The notes beneath the pieces are model-generated. The model worked only from the letters and a program-made list of their open reading frames with translations. It was not told the DNA's origin and made no database searches. DNA of 64,000 nucleotides from an uncultured Paraglaciecola sp. (lineage in GTDB: Bacteria > Pseudomonadota > Gammaproteobacteria > Enterobacterales > Alteromonadaceae): the NCBI GenBank assembly GCA_947498355.1, contig CANMKA010000018.1, forward strand, positions 1 through 64,000, in the 5' to 3' direction. Positions 55,494-64,000 of the stretch are shown in pieces; within the stretch, counting starts at the first letter, position 1, and each line of letters begins with the position of its first letter. The translations under genes were made by a program, and so were the position numbers.

Positions 55494-57485
55494 TTACTGA
55501 AGCATCACTCCATTTGAATTAACGGTTATCATTGTTGCAGGTATTGGCTTACTGTAATAATAGCCTTGGATGACATAACATTTCTTTTGTTTTAAATATT
55601 CAACTTGATGCTCATCTTCTACGCCTTCGGCAACAAGCTTTAAGCCTAAACCAGCAGCTAAAATAATGATTGCTTCTAATGGTGAAGTGCTCAGAGAAGG
55701 CTGGGCTATGGAGTCGATAAACTCTTTGTCAATTTTAATAATATCGATAGGCAAGCGGTTGATATAACTCAGGCAAGAGTATCCAGTACCAAAGTCATCG
55801 ATAGCGAATTCAAAGTCCAAAGCGCGTAGGTTATTGATGGAATCCAAGGTTCTTTTACTATAATTTAAAAAGGTAGATTCAGTAATTTCAAAACAAATAT
55901 TTGATGCTCGAATGTCATATTTTGTTATTAAGTTTTGTACCTGTTCAACAAAGTCTACCTGCTCTAATTGGAACGTTGAGATATTAATGGATATCTTGGG
56001 TAGGCGTTTCCAATTCTCTTGCCATATAGCAACTTGTTGGAAAACATTGTTGATTATCCACATGCCTAATTCTTGGATAAGAAAGCTTTTTTCAGCTATG
56101 GGAATAAATTCTGGTGGCGGTAATAATCCTCGTTTGGGGTGTTCCCAGCGAATTAACGCTTCCATACCCACCACTTTCTCAGTTCTCGCATCGACTTGAG
56201 GTTGATAAAACATTACAAACTGGTCATTACGAATCGCATCTTTAATTTCATGCTCGGTTTTTAATAAATTTTCAGCATTTTCAGTAAGCTCACTAGTATA
56301 AAAAGCATAGGTAGCTTTTCCTTTGCTTTTTGCGTCATACAGCGCAGCGTCGACGTTTCTCATTAAGGTGTCGCCGTCATTGCCATGCACAGGCGTTATC
56401 GCAATGCCAACACTACTTGAAACAGATAATGGGTGAGACTCTATATTAAATGGTTCTTTTAGTGCACGCAGAATTTCCAATACTTTTTTAAGGGCGATAT
56501 CTTCTGCAAAGCCCAGCTTAAGGTTTGTTAAAAGAAGAGTGAACTCATCCCCGCCTATTCGAGCAAGGCAATCGGTACCGTTAATTAACCTTGATAAACG
56601 CCTTGAAAAAGCCAAAAGCAGCTTGTCGCCAATAACGTGTCCTAAACTATCGTTAATGTTTTTAAAATCGTCGATATCTAAATATATTACTGCTGAGCAG
56701 GTTTTTCGTGTTTGATTCAGTCGCAACTCGTTGCTTAGGAGCTGCTTAAACTCAGCGCGATTAGATAATTGTGTCAGCTCGTCATGTGTCGCATCATAAA
56801 TCAATTGCTTTTGCGATAGCTGAATAGTGTGAAATAGCAGTTCTAATTCGGTTACCACTAATTGTTTATTGGTACTCAATTCTTTGTATTTTTTATGCCT
56901 TAGTGATGCTTGTGCGTTAATTATTGGTAACAAAAAGCCCTTAAAATAAATCAAAAATGCTACTAATAAAATGGATAGCAAGGCTACGCCGATAGACGAA
57001 AGTATCGTTAAGTCTCGTTTTAACAGTGCGTTTTGTTGGAGGTAATTCTTGTTGGCTTGTCGGTTTGCTTCTTCAAAAATGCGGCTTAGCTGCAAAATGA
57101 TTTGGGCGCGTAAATTGGTAAAATATATGGAACTGGGATCGCTACTGAAGGCTGCTTCTAGTGTGACTAAATTACTTTGGGTACTGAGCAGTAAACGGCT
57201 CAAATTCGTTAGCTCGTGCTCTGCGGTTAATTCGAGAGACTGTGCGATGATTTTATTCGCTCCCTCAAACAACCTAGGATAATAATTGGTGGCCGTGGTG
57301 TTAGTCATCCCAATCGATGTACTGATACTGCTGACTTTAATACTCACATCGTTTATGGCTTTACTTTTTTCCTGAAAGTCAGCTGTCCTAGTCATCATAA
57401 AAACCGCCATCACAAGTAAGGTTGTAATAGCAAGTACCGTTATAACCAACAAAGCTGCACCTAAAACACGTGCTGAAATTCTCAT
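55494..57485 (-). CDS. Membrane GGDEF-EAL protein
   Basis: The 663-residue c-di-GMP enzyme has a membrane helix near residues 9-31, a periplasmic four-helix-like region, a second helix (about 158-182), a GGDEF domain (about 225-390) and an EAL domain (about 405-655). Both active sites look intact: YLDIDDFKNINDSLGH and RIGGDEFTLLL for synthesis, and GMEALIRWEHP, EITEST, IDDFGTGYSCLSYI and the late GVEDEHQVEYL for breakdown. Its ATG overlaps the stop of the upstream binding-protein gene by four bases, so that protein is its likely sensor partner. Confidence 0.95.
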   Translation of the reverse strand: MRISARVLGAALLVITVLAITTLLVMAVFMMTRTADFQEKSKAINDVSIKVSSISTSIGMTNTTATNYYPRLFEGANKIIAQSLELTAEHELTNLSRLLLSTQSNLVTLEAAFSSDPSSIYFTNLRAQIILQLSRIFEEANRQANKNYLQQNALLKRDLTILSSIGVALLSILLVAFLIYFKGFLLPIINAQASLRHKKYKELSTNKQLVVTELELLFHTIQLSQKQLIYDATHDELTQLSNRAEFKQLLSNELRLNQTRKTCSAVIYLDIDDFKNINDSLGHVIGDKLLLAFSRRLSRLINGTDCLARIGGDEFTLLLTNLKLGFAEDIALKKVLEILRALKEPFNIESHPLSVSSSVGIAITPVHGNDGDTLMRNVDAALYDAKSKGKATYAFYTSELTENAENLLKTEHEIKDAIRNDQFVMFYQPQVDARTEKVVGMEALIRWEHPKRGLLPPPEFIPIAEKSFLIQELGMWIINNVFQQVAIWQENWKRLPKISINISTFQLEQVDFVEQVQNLITKYDIRASNICFEITESTFLNYSKRTLDSINNLRALDFEFAIDDFGTGYSCLSYINRLPIDIIKIDKEFIDSIAQPSLSTSPLEAIIILAAGLGLKLVAEGVEDEHQVEYLKQKKCYVIQGYYYSKPIPATMITVNSNGVMLQ

Positions 57486-58462
57486 TCTAATAAGCTTACC
57501 GAGTCGGGTCTAAGTTGCTGTAAAAATTTTGGCTCAAAGTAACTACGAATATTGGGTGTTGGAATATCCTTGTCTACTTTGTTTGTTACCCAAGCGGATT
57601 GCAGGCTTAAATTTAAAATAATCGATTCAGACAAACTCAATTCAAAATAACTTTCGAGATACCGTTCAACCAGAATATCGGCCGGAATGTGTACTAACTG
57701 ATGGTGCATGTTAGCCACTTGCTGAGGATCTTCCAAAAGAAGCTGTTCAGCTTTCATCATGGCCTTTAAGTAGCGTTTGATGAGGTTCGGATTAGTGTTA
57801 ATTAACTTAGGCGTTACCACCATTAACCAACTAGATGTATAAAAGGCGTCTCCACTGTAGGTTTTATACTTAGACTTAGCGCTGCTCATTACATCTTCAT
57901 GAAATGGCGACCAGCAAATAACGGCTGCAATATCTGGATTGTTGGCCAAATCTTTCATATTTGGCACTGGGGTATCCACAAATGTGACTGAGTGCTCACC
58001 AATAGAATAAGCACTGGCTAGGTTATGCCAAAAAAACTCTGAATCTGTGCCCAATGTTATGGCAATGTTCTTGCCTTCCAAATCTTTGATAGTAGGTGTC
58101 TTTTCTGTATCTAATACAATAAGGTGGTTTACATTGGTTGATTCACTGATACGGGCAATGATTTTAAATGAGTCGTCTATGTCATTTATTTTCAACATGC
58201 TATAAATCATAGGCGTCGGAGCCACGGCACCTATATGGATGTCACCATTTACCAGCTGCCTTAGTGAATCGACACCCGCTTTGTTATGGACTAGTTCAAC
58301 CTCAAGGTCTTGTTCAGCGAAAAAGCCTTTTTTATGTGCAATATAGGTGGTGACGTCACCCACAAAAGAGACATAACCCACCTTGATTTTGTCGGCTGAA
58401 GATGTTGTAAAACTAATCAACAAGCAGCCAAATAAGAGGCTTTTAGCTAATTTTTTGTCCAT
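57482..58462 (-). CDS. NitT/TauT-type periplasmic binding protein
   Basis: The 326-residue protein has a signal peptide ending near TTSSA (about residue 23) and an NMT1/SsuA-like fold: KVGYVSFVGDVTTYIAHKKGFFAEQDLEVELVH, then GDIHIGAVAPTPMIY and DLEGKNIAITLGTDSEFFWH. No permease or ATPase gene is nearby. It is translationally coupled to a GGDEF-EAL protein with a periplasmic domain and follows a TonB receptor by six bases. I infer that it senses a ligand and hands the signal to that enzyme. Confidence 0.9.
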   Translation of the reverse strand: MDKKLAKSLLFGCLLISFTTSSADKIKVGYVSFVGDVTTYIAHKKGFFAEQDLEVELVHNKAGVDSLRQLVNGDIHIGAVAPTPMIYSMLKINDIDDSFKIIARISESTNVNHLIVLDTEKTPTIKDLEGKNIAITLGTDSEFFWHNLASAYSIGEHSVTFVDTPVPNMKDLANNPDIAAVICWSPFHEDVMSSAKSKYKTYSGDAFYTSSWLMVVTPKLINTNPNLIKRYLKAMMKAEQLLLEDPQQVANMHHQLVHIPADILVERYLESYFELSLSESIILNLSLQSAWVTNKVDKDIPTPNIRSYFEPKFLQQLRPDSVSLLE

Positions 58463-58468
58463 ATACTA

Positions 58469-60796
58469 CTACCATGATGTTTGTAAGGTTATACCCACTT
58501 GTCTAACGCCTATGCTCGGATTGCACATTAATATACCCGCAAGATCATTGGCCGAGGCAGTGAATACATTATCTAAAGAATCGATTTGAAAACAGGTGTT
58601 TTCTTCAGTTAAATTTTGTGCCCACGCAGAAATTGTCCAATTGTCGTTTAGTTCTAATTTTGCAAAAGCATTGAGATATAGCTGACTGGGTTTTCTGGTG
58701 AAAACATCTTCTGCGAAGACTAACGAGTCGTATTGTCTGTCTATGAAGTTCGACTCTAAAGAAATGTTCAACAGGCCCAGTGTTGTTGGGATGCCTTGAG
58801 TTATCCGAACATTGGCTGAAAACGGTGGCGTATTTTGTAACGAATGACCTTTGTCAACGCTTGTTAAGCGGCCTATATCTTTGATTTCGCTGTGAAGATA
58901 GCCCAAATTGGCGGACAACAAGGTTTCATCTGCCAGTTGCCAGTCAAAATCTATCTCGATACCGCTTATATCCACTTTTGGAATATTTACAAAGCCAGGG
59001 ATCCCATCTACTACATCGAAGGTTTGTAAATCTTGCCATTTGTAGTAGAACATAGCGGAGTTGAACCGCAGGTGACGGTTAAACCACCAAGATTTCATAC
59101 CAAGCTCCGCTGACTTCATGGATTCTGGAGCAACCGATGATGATGCGTCACCAAAAAACGCCGCTAACGCTCGAGTATCGAATCCGCCCGACTTAAAGCC
59201 CGTAGACAAGTTGATGTAATAATATAAATCATCACTATATTGGAATCTGGATTTAATTTCGTATACCAGTTCATTAGCATCGAGAGATAAACCATTAAAA
59301 TCTAATACACAAGGGGCACCATCTTGAGGGCAAGTACCTGGGTTGTTGGCGGTAAGTTGTGTAACGATTTCATTGTCAATGAACAATGAGGGGGCAAAAC
59401 GTTCAATTGGGGTAGATGCGATTCCAAAATGTGAGTCAGCTTTTTTTTCATTGTGAATATAACGAACGCCGCTGGATAGTCGTATTGTTTCGGACAGGTC
59501 AAAATCTAACAGGGCGTATAGGGTTATATCATTTTCCTGCTGGTCGAGAATATTATGTGGTGTGATTTGTGCGCCATTGGCGAATATGCGGCGGCGTATG
59601 TTGGTAGTTTGGTTAGTATCCTCAGAAAAGTAGTACCCACCTATCATCCAAGACAAGTCAGCGACATAATTCGAAGTAAGCCTTACTTCGTGGCTTACTT
59701 GACGAAATTGGGAGTCTTGATACCCGACAAATACCAAGGTAGGGCCGCCGCTTAAATCCTCTGAAAATTGAACGTCAGTGCTTTGAATTGCAGAAATTAT
59801 GTCTAAATCAAAGAAGTTAAAAGCTTTTGCGTAGGTTAGGGCTATTCCTGAGGTATCAATATTTTGATAAACAGGTGACACGTCGTATAGTGAATGCCAA
59901 TCATCAAAGGAGGGGTTGTCTCCCAAGGGGGTCACGCAGTTAGTTCGTCTATCAAAACGACTGCCTGATATAATCTCGCTGAATGAGCATGATCTTGTTA
60001 CGTCAGTTGGATCTCGCAAGCCCACCGCTTTGTGTCCTAAACCCTTTCCTCCATTTTCTCCCCAATTAATACTTAGCCTTACTTCGCTATCGTCTTGTAA
60101 ACCGAATAACAGCTGAAAGCGCATGGCTTTTTGGTCTTTTTCACCTAGCAGTTCGCCCTCTCGACCAGGTGCCTGGTTAACGAATACGCCATCTTGCTTA
60201 GATTGCATTAAAGATATTCGCGCTGCAATCTTGTCATTTAGTGAAAAGCCTACGGCTGTTTGCAGATCTTGACTACCATGCTGGCCCAAGCCGACAGATA
60301 CATATCCGTTGGACTCATCACTAAACTGAGGTTTTTGGGTAATATAGTGAATTGCTCCACCCATGCTATTTCGGCCAAAAATGGTGTTTTGGGGGCCTCG
60401 CAATACTTCTATTTGCTGCATATCAAAAATGCTTAAAACCCCAGAGTAGGGAGTACTTAATGATACGTCATCTACGTAAATACCTATTGCTCTACTGACG
60501 TTGCCATGCCAGTTATTTGTACCTACTCCGCGAATAGAAAAGCCTGCATTTACGTTGTTAGTGGCGTTGCGGCCAACGTTGGCAAGGTGATCTAACACCT
60601 GATCGGCTGTTCTTATCTGCAGAGTTTCGATACTTTCTGCGTCAATTGCCTGCATAGTTATGGCAACTTTGTGCTGTTCTTCGATTCTTTTCGTCGCTGT
60701 GACTTCAATGACTTCAATCTGTGCCAACACCAATGGACAAGTTGCCGCCCCAAGCAGCAACAGCAGGCTACGAGATTTCTTTGAATAGTTGACCAT
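58469..60796 (-). CDS. TonB-dependent receptor
   Basis: The 775-residue receptor has a signal peptide ending at PLVLAQ, a TonB-box-like IEVIEVTATKR, a plug with VLDHLANVGRN, GFSIRGVGTNNWHGN and EVLRGPQNTIFGRNSMGGAIHYIT, and a barrel ending in QVGITLQTSW (C-terminal aromatic). GGAGGG precedes the ATG by eight bases. It is the first gene of an operon with the binding protein and the GGDEF-EAL protein. The 200-bp leader shows no Fur-like box, so iron is not indicated as the ligand. Confidence 0.95.
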   Translation of the reverse strand: MVNYSKKSRSLLLLLGAATCPLVLAQIEVIEVTATKRIEEQHKVAITMQAIDAESIETLQIRTADQVLDHLANVGRNATNNVNAGFSIRGVGTNNWHGNVSRAIGIYVDDVSLSTPYSGVLSIFDMQQIEVLRGPQNTIFGRNSMGGAIHYITQKPQFSDESNGYVSVGLGQHGSQDLQTAVGFSLNDKIAARISLMQSKQDGVFVNQAPGREGELLGEKDQKAMRFQLLFGLQDDSEVRLSINWGENGGKGLGHKAVGLRDPTDVTRSCSFSEIISGSRFDRRTNCVTPLGDNPSFDDWHSLYDVSPVYQNIDTSGIALTYAKAFNFFDLDIISAIQSTDVQFSEDLSGGPTLVFVGYQDSQFRQVSHEVRLTSNYVADLSWMIGGYYFSEDTNQTTNIRRRIFANGAQITPHNILDQQENDITLYALLDFDLSETIRLSSGVRYIHNEKKADSHFGIASTPIERFAPSLFIDNEIVTQLTANNPGTCPQDGAPCVLDFNGLSLDANELVYEIKSRFQYSDDLYYYINLSTGFKSGGFDTRALAAFFGDASSSVAPESMKSAELGMKSWWFNRHLRFNSAMFYYKWQDLQTFDVVDGIPGFVNIPKVDISGIEIDFDWQLADETLLSANLGYLHSEIKDIGRLTSVDKGHSLQNTPPFSANVRITQGIPTTLGLLNISLESNFIDRQYDSLVFAEDVFTRKPSQLYLNAFAKLELNDNWTISAWAQNLTEENTCFQIDSLDNVFTASANDLAGILMCNPSIGVRQVGITLQTSW

Positions 60797-60999
60797 TACT
60801 TGGACCCTCCTTAAACAAGAACGTTTTAATCACTATCCAAACAGCAAGGAATTAACAAAAAACTGGGCCACTTTACACACAAATTGAGTGTCTAGTACAA
60901 ATCCAAGAGTACGAATCGAATAGTCAAAGGTACGCTTCTCACGACAATAGGTGTAAAAGTGTATGTACAAAATATGACCAAATCAAGTTGCGGCCAAGT

Positions 61000-61956
61000 T
61001 TATGGAATAACCTCAAAGCTATACATATTGCTGTTAATTGCTCTTTCACTACTAGGGCTTATTTGGCCTAGCTTAATTGCTGCTGGGCCAGTGGGTTCCA
61101 TAAGTAGGTAATGGGTGCCGTCTATATCTAGTGTACGCTCTGCGTTTCTAAAAGGTAGACTAATTCCTAGCAATGCATGGTTAGGCAAATAAATCATGAC
61201 CATTTTTGTGTCGGGTAATAAAGAGCGGATTAAACTCGCCATAAGCACAGATTTACTATCGCAGTCGCCAATATTGTTGGCGACGACTAATGCGGGTGGG
61301 AAAAATCCCGCGCCATTTGAGGTCAGTCTGTCTTCGAGGGCGTTGTAAGGAATGCTCTGGATCCAACTTAATAGCAAATTTATATACATGCGCGTTTCAC
61401 TATTTTCGGGGACTTTTTCATATAAGGCTTGAGCGACGGGTAATAAAGGAGATTTACCTTCAGCGATATATCTTAGGTGGTCGGGCTTTATTGCTTGTTG
61501 GCCGACATGATTGCTAAAGTGGCTGTAATAATTATCTTGTAAATATTGCTCAAACGCTTGGTTTTGGCTTTCTGCCATTAGCCTTTGCCATTTTTGCATG
61601 AGGGCCTCAGAACGACTGTTGACCCTAATACGAATATCTTTGCCTTCTCGATGGATCCTAACACTGGCTTCCTTCGGATCGATTTTCTGAGCCGCGCGGT
61701 GTAATGAGATATATACATATTGATCGGCAAGTTGTGGGACAAAGCGTTTGTGATATTGACTATTGATGTGTTCAAGTGGAATGGAAAAGTCTAATTCATG
61801 TTGTTGTTCTTGATGATCGTTCCATTTGTAGTGAAACACCATGTTGTCACTATTTTTGGTGGTTTTAAATTGCAGCTGAACAGCGAACACCGAATGTATA
61901 TTCAATAGCAAACAGGTGGTTATCAATAATAAACTAATGCTTGGCCGTTGAGGCAT
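61000..61956 (-). CDS. Transglutaminase-like exported protein
   Basis: The 318-residue protein has a signal peptide (RPSISLLLITTCLLLNIHSVFA) and a C-terminal cysteine-protease/transglutaminase-like core: NNIGDCDSKSVLMASLIRSL holds the candidate Cys, LPNHALLG the His, and LLMEPTGPA a possible acid. Function unknown. I start at the ATG at 61956 because a TATACT box lies so close to the earlier ATG at 61980 that transcription would begin about there; the earlier start would add eight residues. It is monocistronic. Confidence 0.75.
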   Translation of the reverse strand: MPQRPSISLLLITTCLLLNIHSVFAVQLQFKTTKNSDNMVFHYKWNDHQEQQHELDFSIPLEHINSQYHKRFVPQLADQYVYISLHRAAQKIDPKEASVRIHREGKDIRIRVNSRSEALMQKWQRLMAESQNQAFEQYLQDNYYSHFSNHVGQQAIKPDHLRYIAEGKSPLLPVAQALYEKVPENSETRMYINLLLSWIQSIPYNALEDRLTSNGAGFFPPALVVANNIGDCDSKSVLMASLIRSLLPDTKMVMIYLPNHALLGISLPFRNAERTLDIDGTHYLLMEPTGPAAIKLGQISPSSERAINSNMYSFEVIP

Positions 61957-62083
61957 AATTGTATTTCTTGAGCAAAACATAAGCTTGAGTATAGCAAAAG
62001 CATAGCGGGTTGTTTTTGACTGAGCTAGTTATCCGCTTAGATAGCGTTTATACTCTCGGCGTCTAAAAATAGAGGGGTAAGTT

Positions 62084-62521
62084 ATGCGTATATGTGGGGT
62101 CGATTTAACGGCAAATGATGCAAATGTTTGTTTGTTGTCGTTGGAAGATGATGTGTTTCAAATTCCTGATTGCCGAGCAAGGAAACTGACTTTCCCAAAA
62201 CAAGGTGACGCGGGTGACCTTAAGTACTTTCAAGCAACGTTTGCTAAGCTAGTTGAAGATTATAAGGTAGACCAGATAGTGATCCGTCAGCGCCCGATGA
62301 AAGGCAAGTTTGCGGGTGGTGCGATTGGTTTTAAATTAGAAGCCGCTATCGAGCTTCTCGATAAGGTTGATGTAGCCATTATGGCGCCAACTGATATTAA
62401 GGCATCATTAAAGCGCAACCCTGTGCCTGTAGCGTTTTCTGAGACGGGCTTAAAAATGTTTCAAGAAATTGCATTTCAAACGGCTTATGCATTCTTGATG
62501 AAGGATAAATACGACCTCTAA
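62084..62521 (+). CDS. DUF3010 family protein
   Basis: This 145-residue protein of a gammaproteobacterial family has no assigned function. ICGVDLTANDANVCLL at the N-terminus and QIVIRQRPMKGKFAGGAIGFKLEAAIELL resemble an RNase H-like fold, by eye only. GAGGGG lies before the ATG. It stands alone, divergent from the transglutaminase-like gene. Confidence 0.88.
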   Translation: MRICGVDLTANDANVCLLSLEDDVFQIPDCRARKLTFPKQGDAGDLKYFQATFAKLVEDYKVDQIVIRQRPMKGKFAGGAIGFKLEAAIELLDKVDVAIMAPTDIKASLKRNPVPVAFSETGLKMFQEIAFQTAYAFLMKDKYDL

Positions 62522-62737
62522 AAATCAAGTTAGGTGTGTTAGCGTCTTTCATGACTGAACTTGGCGCCAGTCGGTAGAGTTAATAATGCCTTTTTCTAAT
62601 ATAGTAATTGGCAGTTAGAAGGCGATGATGTATTTTCGTGATACTTCTTTGAACTTTTTGTCAATTTACTTTATTTGTCAATTATGGCATTGTTCTCAAA
62701 ATTGAATATAGCACCCTAGTTCGTTAGCGAGTAAGTT

Positions 62738-62842
62738 ATGCCTTATTTAGGTGGTTCGAAAGCGTATGTAACTGACTCAGGTCTATCAGATGTGCAAATT
62801 GTTAAAAATAAAAAAGGATGCAAATGTTCAAGCGTGACATAG
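62738..62842 (+). CDS. Possible small protein or leader peptide (34 codons)
   Basis: The frame reads MPYLGGSKAYVTDSGLSDV and ends in a Cys/Lys stretch (KNKKGCKCSSVT). It overlaps the start of the DinB-like gene in another frame, which would allow translational coupling. The ribosome binding site (CGAG) is weak. I list it as a possibility only. The rest of 62522-62737 shows nothing assignable. Confidence 0.25.
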   Translation: MPYLGGSKAYVTDSGLSDVQIVKNKKGCKCSSVT

Positions 62843-63345
62843 AGTTAGCGAGTCTTTTAGAAACCGTTAACCAAGCAAAAAGTTTTTTGTTTGGTATGAA
62901 CTCAGAAAATTATCAGACTGTTCTTACTCCGCATTTCGCAAGTAGCGCAGGGGCGCACATGCGCCACATTATCGATCATTACTTGGCTTTACAAGACGGT
63001 ATAGCCGATGGTGTGATCAATTATAATAAGCGTAATAGACATTCAAACGTTGAATCTTGCCCAACTACAGCGTTAAACGCGTGGGATGGAATTGAGCGTT
63101 GGTTAAACGAAGTGAGTCAAACAGACGGAGATGTGCCTCTTAGCATAGTATGTGAGACTTCGGTTAACGAAACTAAGAATACTCAAACTCAGTCGACATT
63201 AGCCAGAGAGTTGGTGTTTGTATCGAGTCATGCTATCCACCACTTTTCATTGTTAGCTGTGATCAGCTCACTCTTGGGTGACCAAACTGAGTCAAGCTTT
63301 GGTGTAGCACCAAGTACTGCCACTTACATTCGTCAGCAGGCTTGA
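62824..63345 (+). CDS. DinB-like four-helix protein
   Basis: The 173-residue protein has the DinB/YfiT pattern of a metal-binding four-helix bundle: MRHIIDHYLAL supplies the first His residues and VSSHAIHHFSLLAVI the final His pair. Such proteins include thiol transferases, but most are uncharacterised. Start chosen at the second ATG (62824) because AAAGGA is six bases before it; the ATG at 62818 lies directly on that site. A strong terminator follows. Confidence 0.82.
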   Translation: MFKRDIELASLLETVNQAKSFLFGMNSENYQTVLTPHFASSAGAHMRHIIDHYLALQDGIADGVINYNKRNRHSNVESCPTTALNAWDGIERWLNEVSQTDGDVPLSIVCETSVNETKNTQTQSTLARELVFVSSHAIHHFSLLAVISSLLGDQTESSFGVAPSTATYIRQQA

Positions 63346-63374
63346 TTTAGGCTCTAAGGTAAGGTTGACAGGTC

Positions 63375-63413
63375 GACATAAAAAAACGCGATAAATTCGC
63401 GTTTTTTTATGTC
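63375..63413. terminator. Bidirectional terminator after the DinB-like gene
   Basis: GACATAAAAAAACGCG and its exact complement form a 16-bp stem with a 7-nt loop. The A and T runs lie within the stem, so it can work on both strands. Confidence 0.9.
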
Positions 63414-63432
63414 TTTTTTTCTCTAACTTCTT

Positions 63433-63511
63433 ATACCATATATGGCAGCAATGCATCTCGCTAATCAGTCAAAACGGAGTCTTGCAATCGGAGAGGGTCC
63501 ATATATGGTAT
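63433..63511. mobile_element. Possible 79-bp MITE-like element
   Basis: ATACCATATATGG at 63433-63445 is matched by its exact complement at 63499-63511, enclosing 53 bases with no coding frame. It lies between two gene ends and the flanks are AT-rich. A target-site duplication is not clear. It could also be a paired operator or a long hairpin. Confidence 0.4.
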
Positions 63512-63569
63512 TATCTGCACTCAGGCCTGTGAAAAGCGAATTGCGCATCCGCTTTGCAAGCTGAATCAT

Positions 63570-64000
63570 TTAAATCTGCTGATCTTTATACTGTTGCCAG
63601 CGATCACCTAAATACAGTTTAAGTAGCTTTTCTGGAGATTTAGGTAACTCTACGGTAAGAAGCAAACCAGGGGTATCATTAAATTGGGCATCGATACCCA
63701 AACAATGAAATACCGCTCCCATCTTTTGGTAATGTTTAAGTAATATCGGTACATCTTTACCATCGGGCTCAAGGCTTTTGAGTAAAGGCGTGACCATATT
63801 TTTCAAACCATGGTGTTGAGCGAAATCATTAAATTCGGGATTAAACTCATAAGCAAAGGGTTTATGTGCTACGACTTTGTTAGTAGGCGTAACAGTGGCT
63901 TTCTCAATTATGCCTGCACTGCGTATATCGTAGAGTTTGCTAATTGATACTGTGCCATACAAGACTTTATATTGAGGGTATTTACAAACAAAAGCCCCAA
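63570..64000 (-). CDS. C-terminal part of an unrecognised protein (runs off the window)
   Basis: The minus-strand frame is open from the window edge to a stop at 63570, giving about 143 residues. An in-frame TTG at 63962 is not a convincing start, because the upstream residues (GAFVCKYPQYKV) continue the same protein-like pattern. No signal peptide, membrane helix or known motif is visible. Recognisable features are only a run of beta-like segments (VLYGTVSISKLYDI and GLLLTVELPKSPEKL). I do not assign a function. Confidence 0.7.
   Translation of the reverse strand, partial: GAFVCKYPQYKVLYGTVSISKLYDIRSAGIIEKATVTPTNKVVAHKPFAYEFNPEFNDFAQHHGLKNMVTPLLKSLEPDGKDVPILLKHYQKMGAVFHCLGIDAQFNDTPGLLLTVELPKSPEKLLKLYLGDRWQQYKDQQI

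Noticed and set aside
1..64000. CRISPR arrays, prophage genes, toxin-antitoxin pairs, or a complete insertion sequence
   Set aside because: No regularly spaced repeats, phage structural genes or intact transposase were seen; the only transposase is the truncated IS630 fragment.

Overview
The window looks like a chromosomal segment of a marine gammaproteobacterium of the order Alteromonadales (Alteromonadaceae, Glaciecola/Paraglaciecola-like). This is inferred from the housekeeping neighbourhoods (secB-gpsA-grxC-yibN facing gpmI-envC-yibQ; psd-rsgA facing orn; mutH facing rppH-ptsP-thyA; rluA-rapA), the large TonB-dependent receptors, the many c-di-GMP and chemotaxis genes, and a DUF3010 protein. 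No rRNA, CRISPR array, prophage or intact insertion sequence was seen. One tRNA (Gly-GCC) is present.

Layout. 1-3.4 kb: the 3' end of tuf, then a scrap zone with two nearly identical multi-hairpin repeats, each fused to a leftover EF-Tu C-terminus, the tail of a sulfatase gene, the tail of an IS630-type transposase, and a lipoprotein gene with an HExxH motif. 3.5-7.6 kb: an HDOD protein and a regulator-cydAB operon for a bd-type quinol oxidase, with a palindromic operator on the regulator promoter. 7.9-16.3 kb: a P-loop kinase-like protein, a porin-like/PBP-like pair, and the gpsA-secB-grxC-yibN and gpmI-envC-yibQ blocks. 16.9-24.3 kb: a chemoreceptor, a MerC-type membrane protein behind a Zur-like box, ugpQ, an EamA transporter, psd, rsgA, orn and tRNA-Gly. 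24.7-37.3 kb: a TonB receptor, a TPR-sulfotransferase, mutH, rppH, ptsP, thyA, a response regulator with a CheC-like domain, a protein with a degenerate GGDEF domain, and an AmpG-like permease. 37.5-42.4 kb: two poorly known proteins, rluA and rapA.

42.5-53.6 kb is the most notable system. On the minus strand, in transcription order, it holds a LysR regulator, a guanidine-I (ykkC-I) riboswitch, an ABC transporter (binding protein, permease, ATPase), two DUF1989 proteins, a large biotin-dependent 'urea carboxylase' and an allophanate hydrolase. With the riboswitch and both DUF1989 proteins present, the best reading is guanidine uptake and breakdown: guanidine to carboxyguanidine (carboxylase), to allophanate (DUF1989 pair), to ammonia and CO2 (allophanate hydrolase). 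Two matching palindromes, one before the LysR gene and one before the riboswitch, suggest LysR control above the riboswitch.

53.8-64 kb: a PIN-PhoH ATPase; a compact operon of TonB receptor, periplasmic binding protein and GGDEF-EAL protein that lacks any ABC permease or ATPase and may be a ligand-sensing c-di-GMP module; a transglutaminase-like protein; DUF3010 and DinB-like proteins; a small element with 13-bp inverted ends; and a C-terminal fragment of an unrecognised gene that runs off the window.
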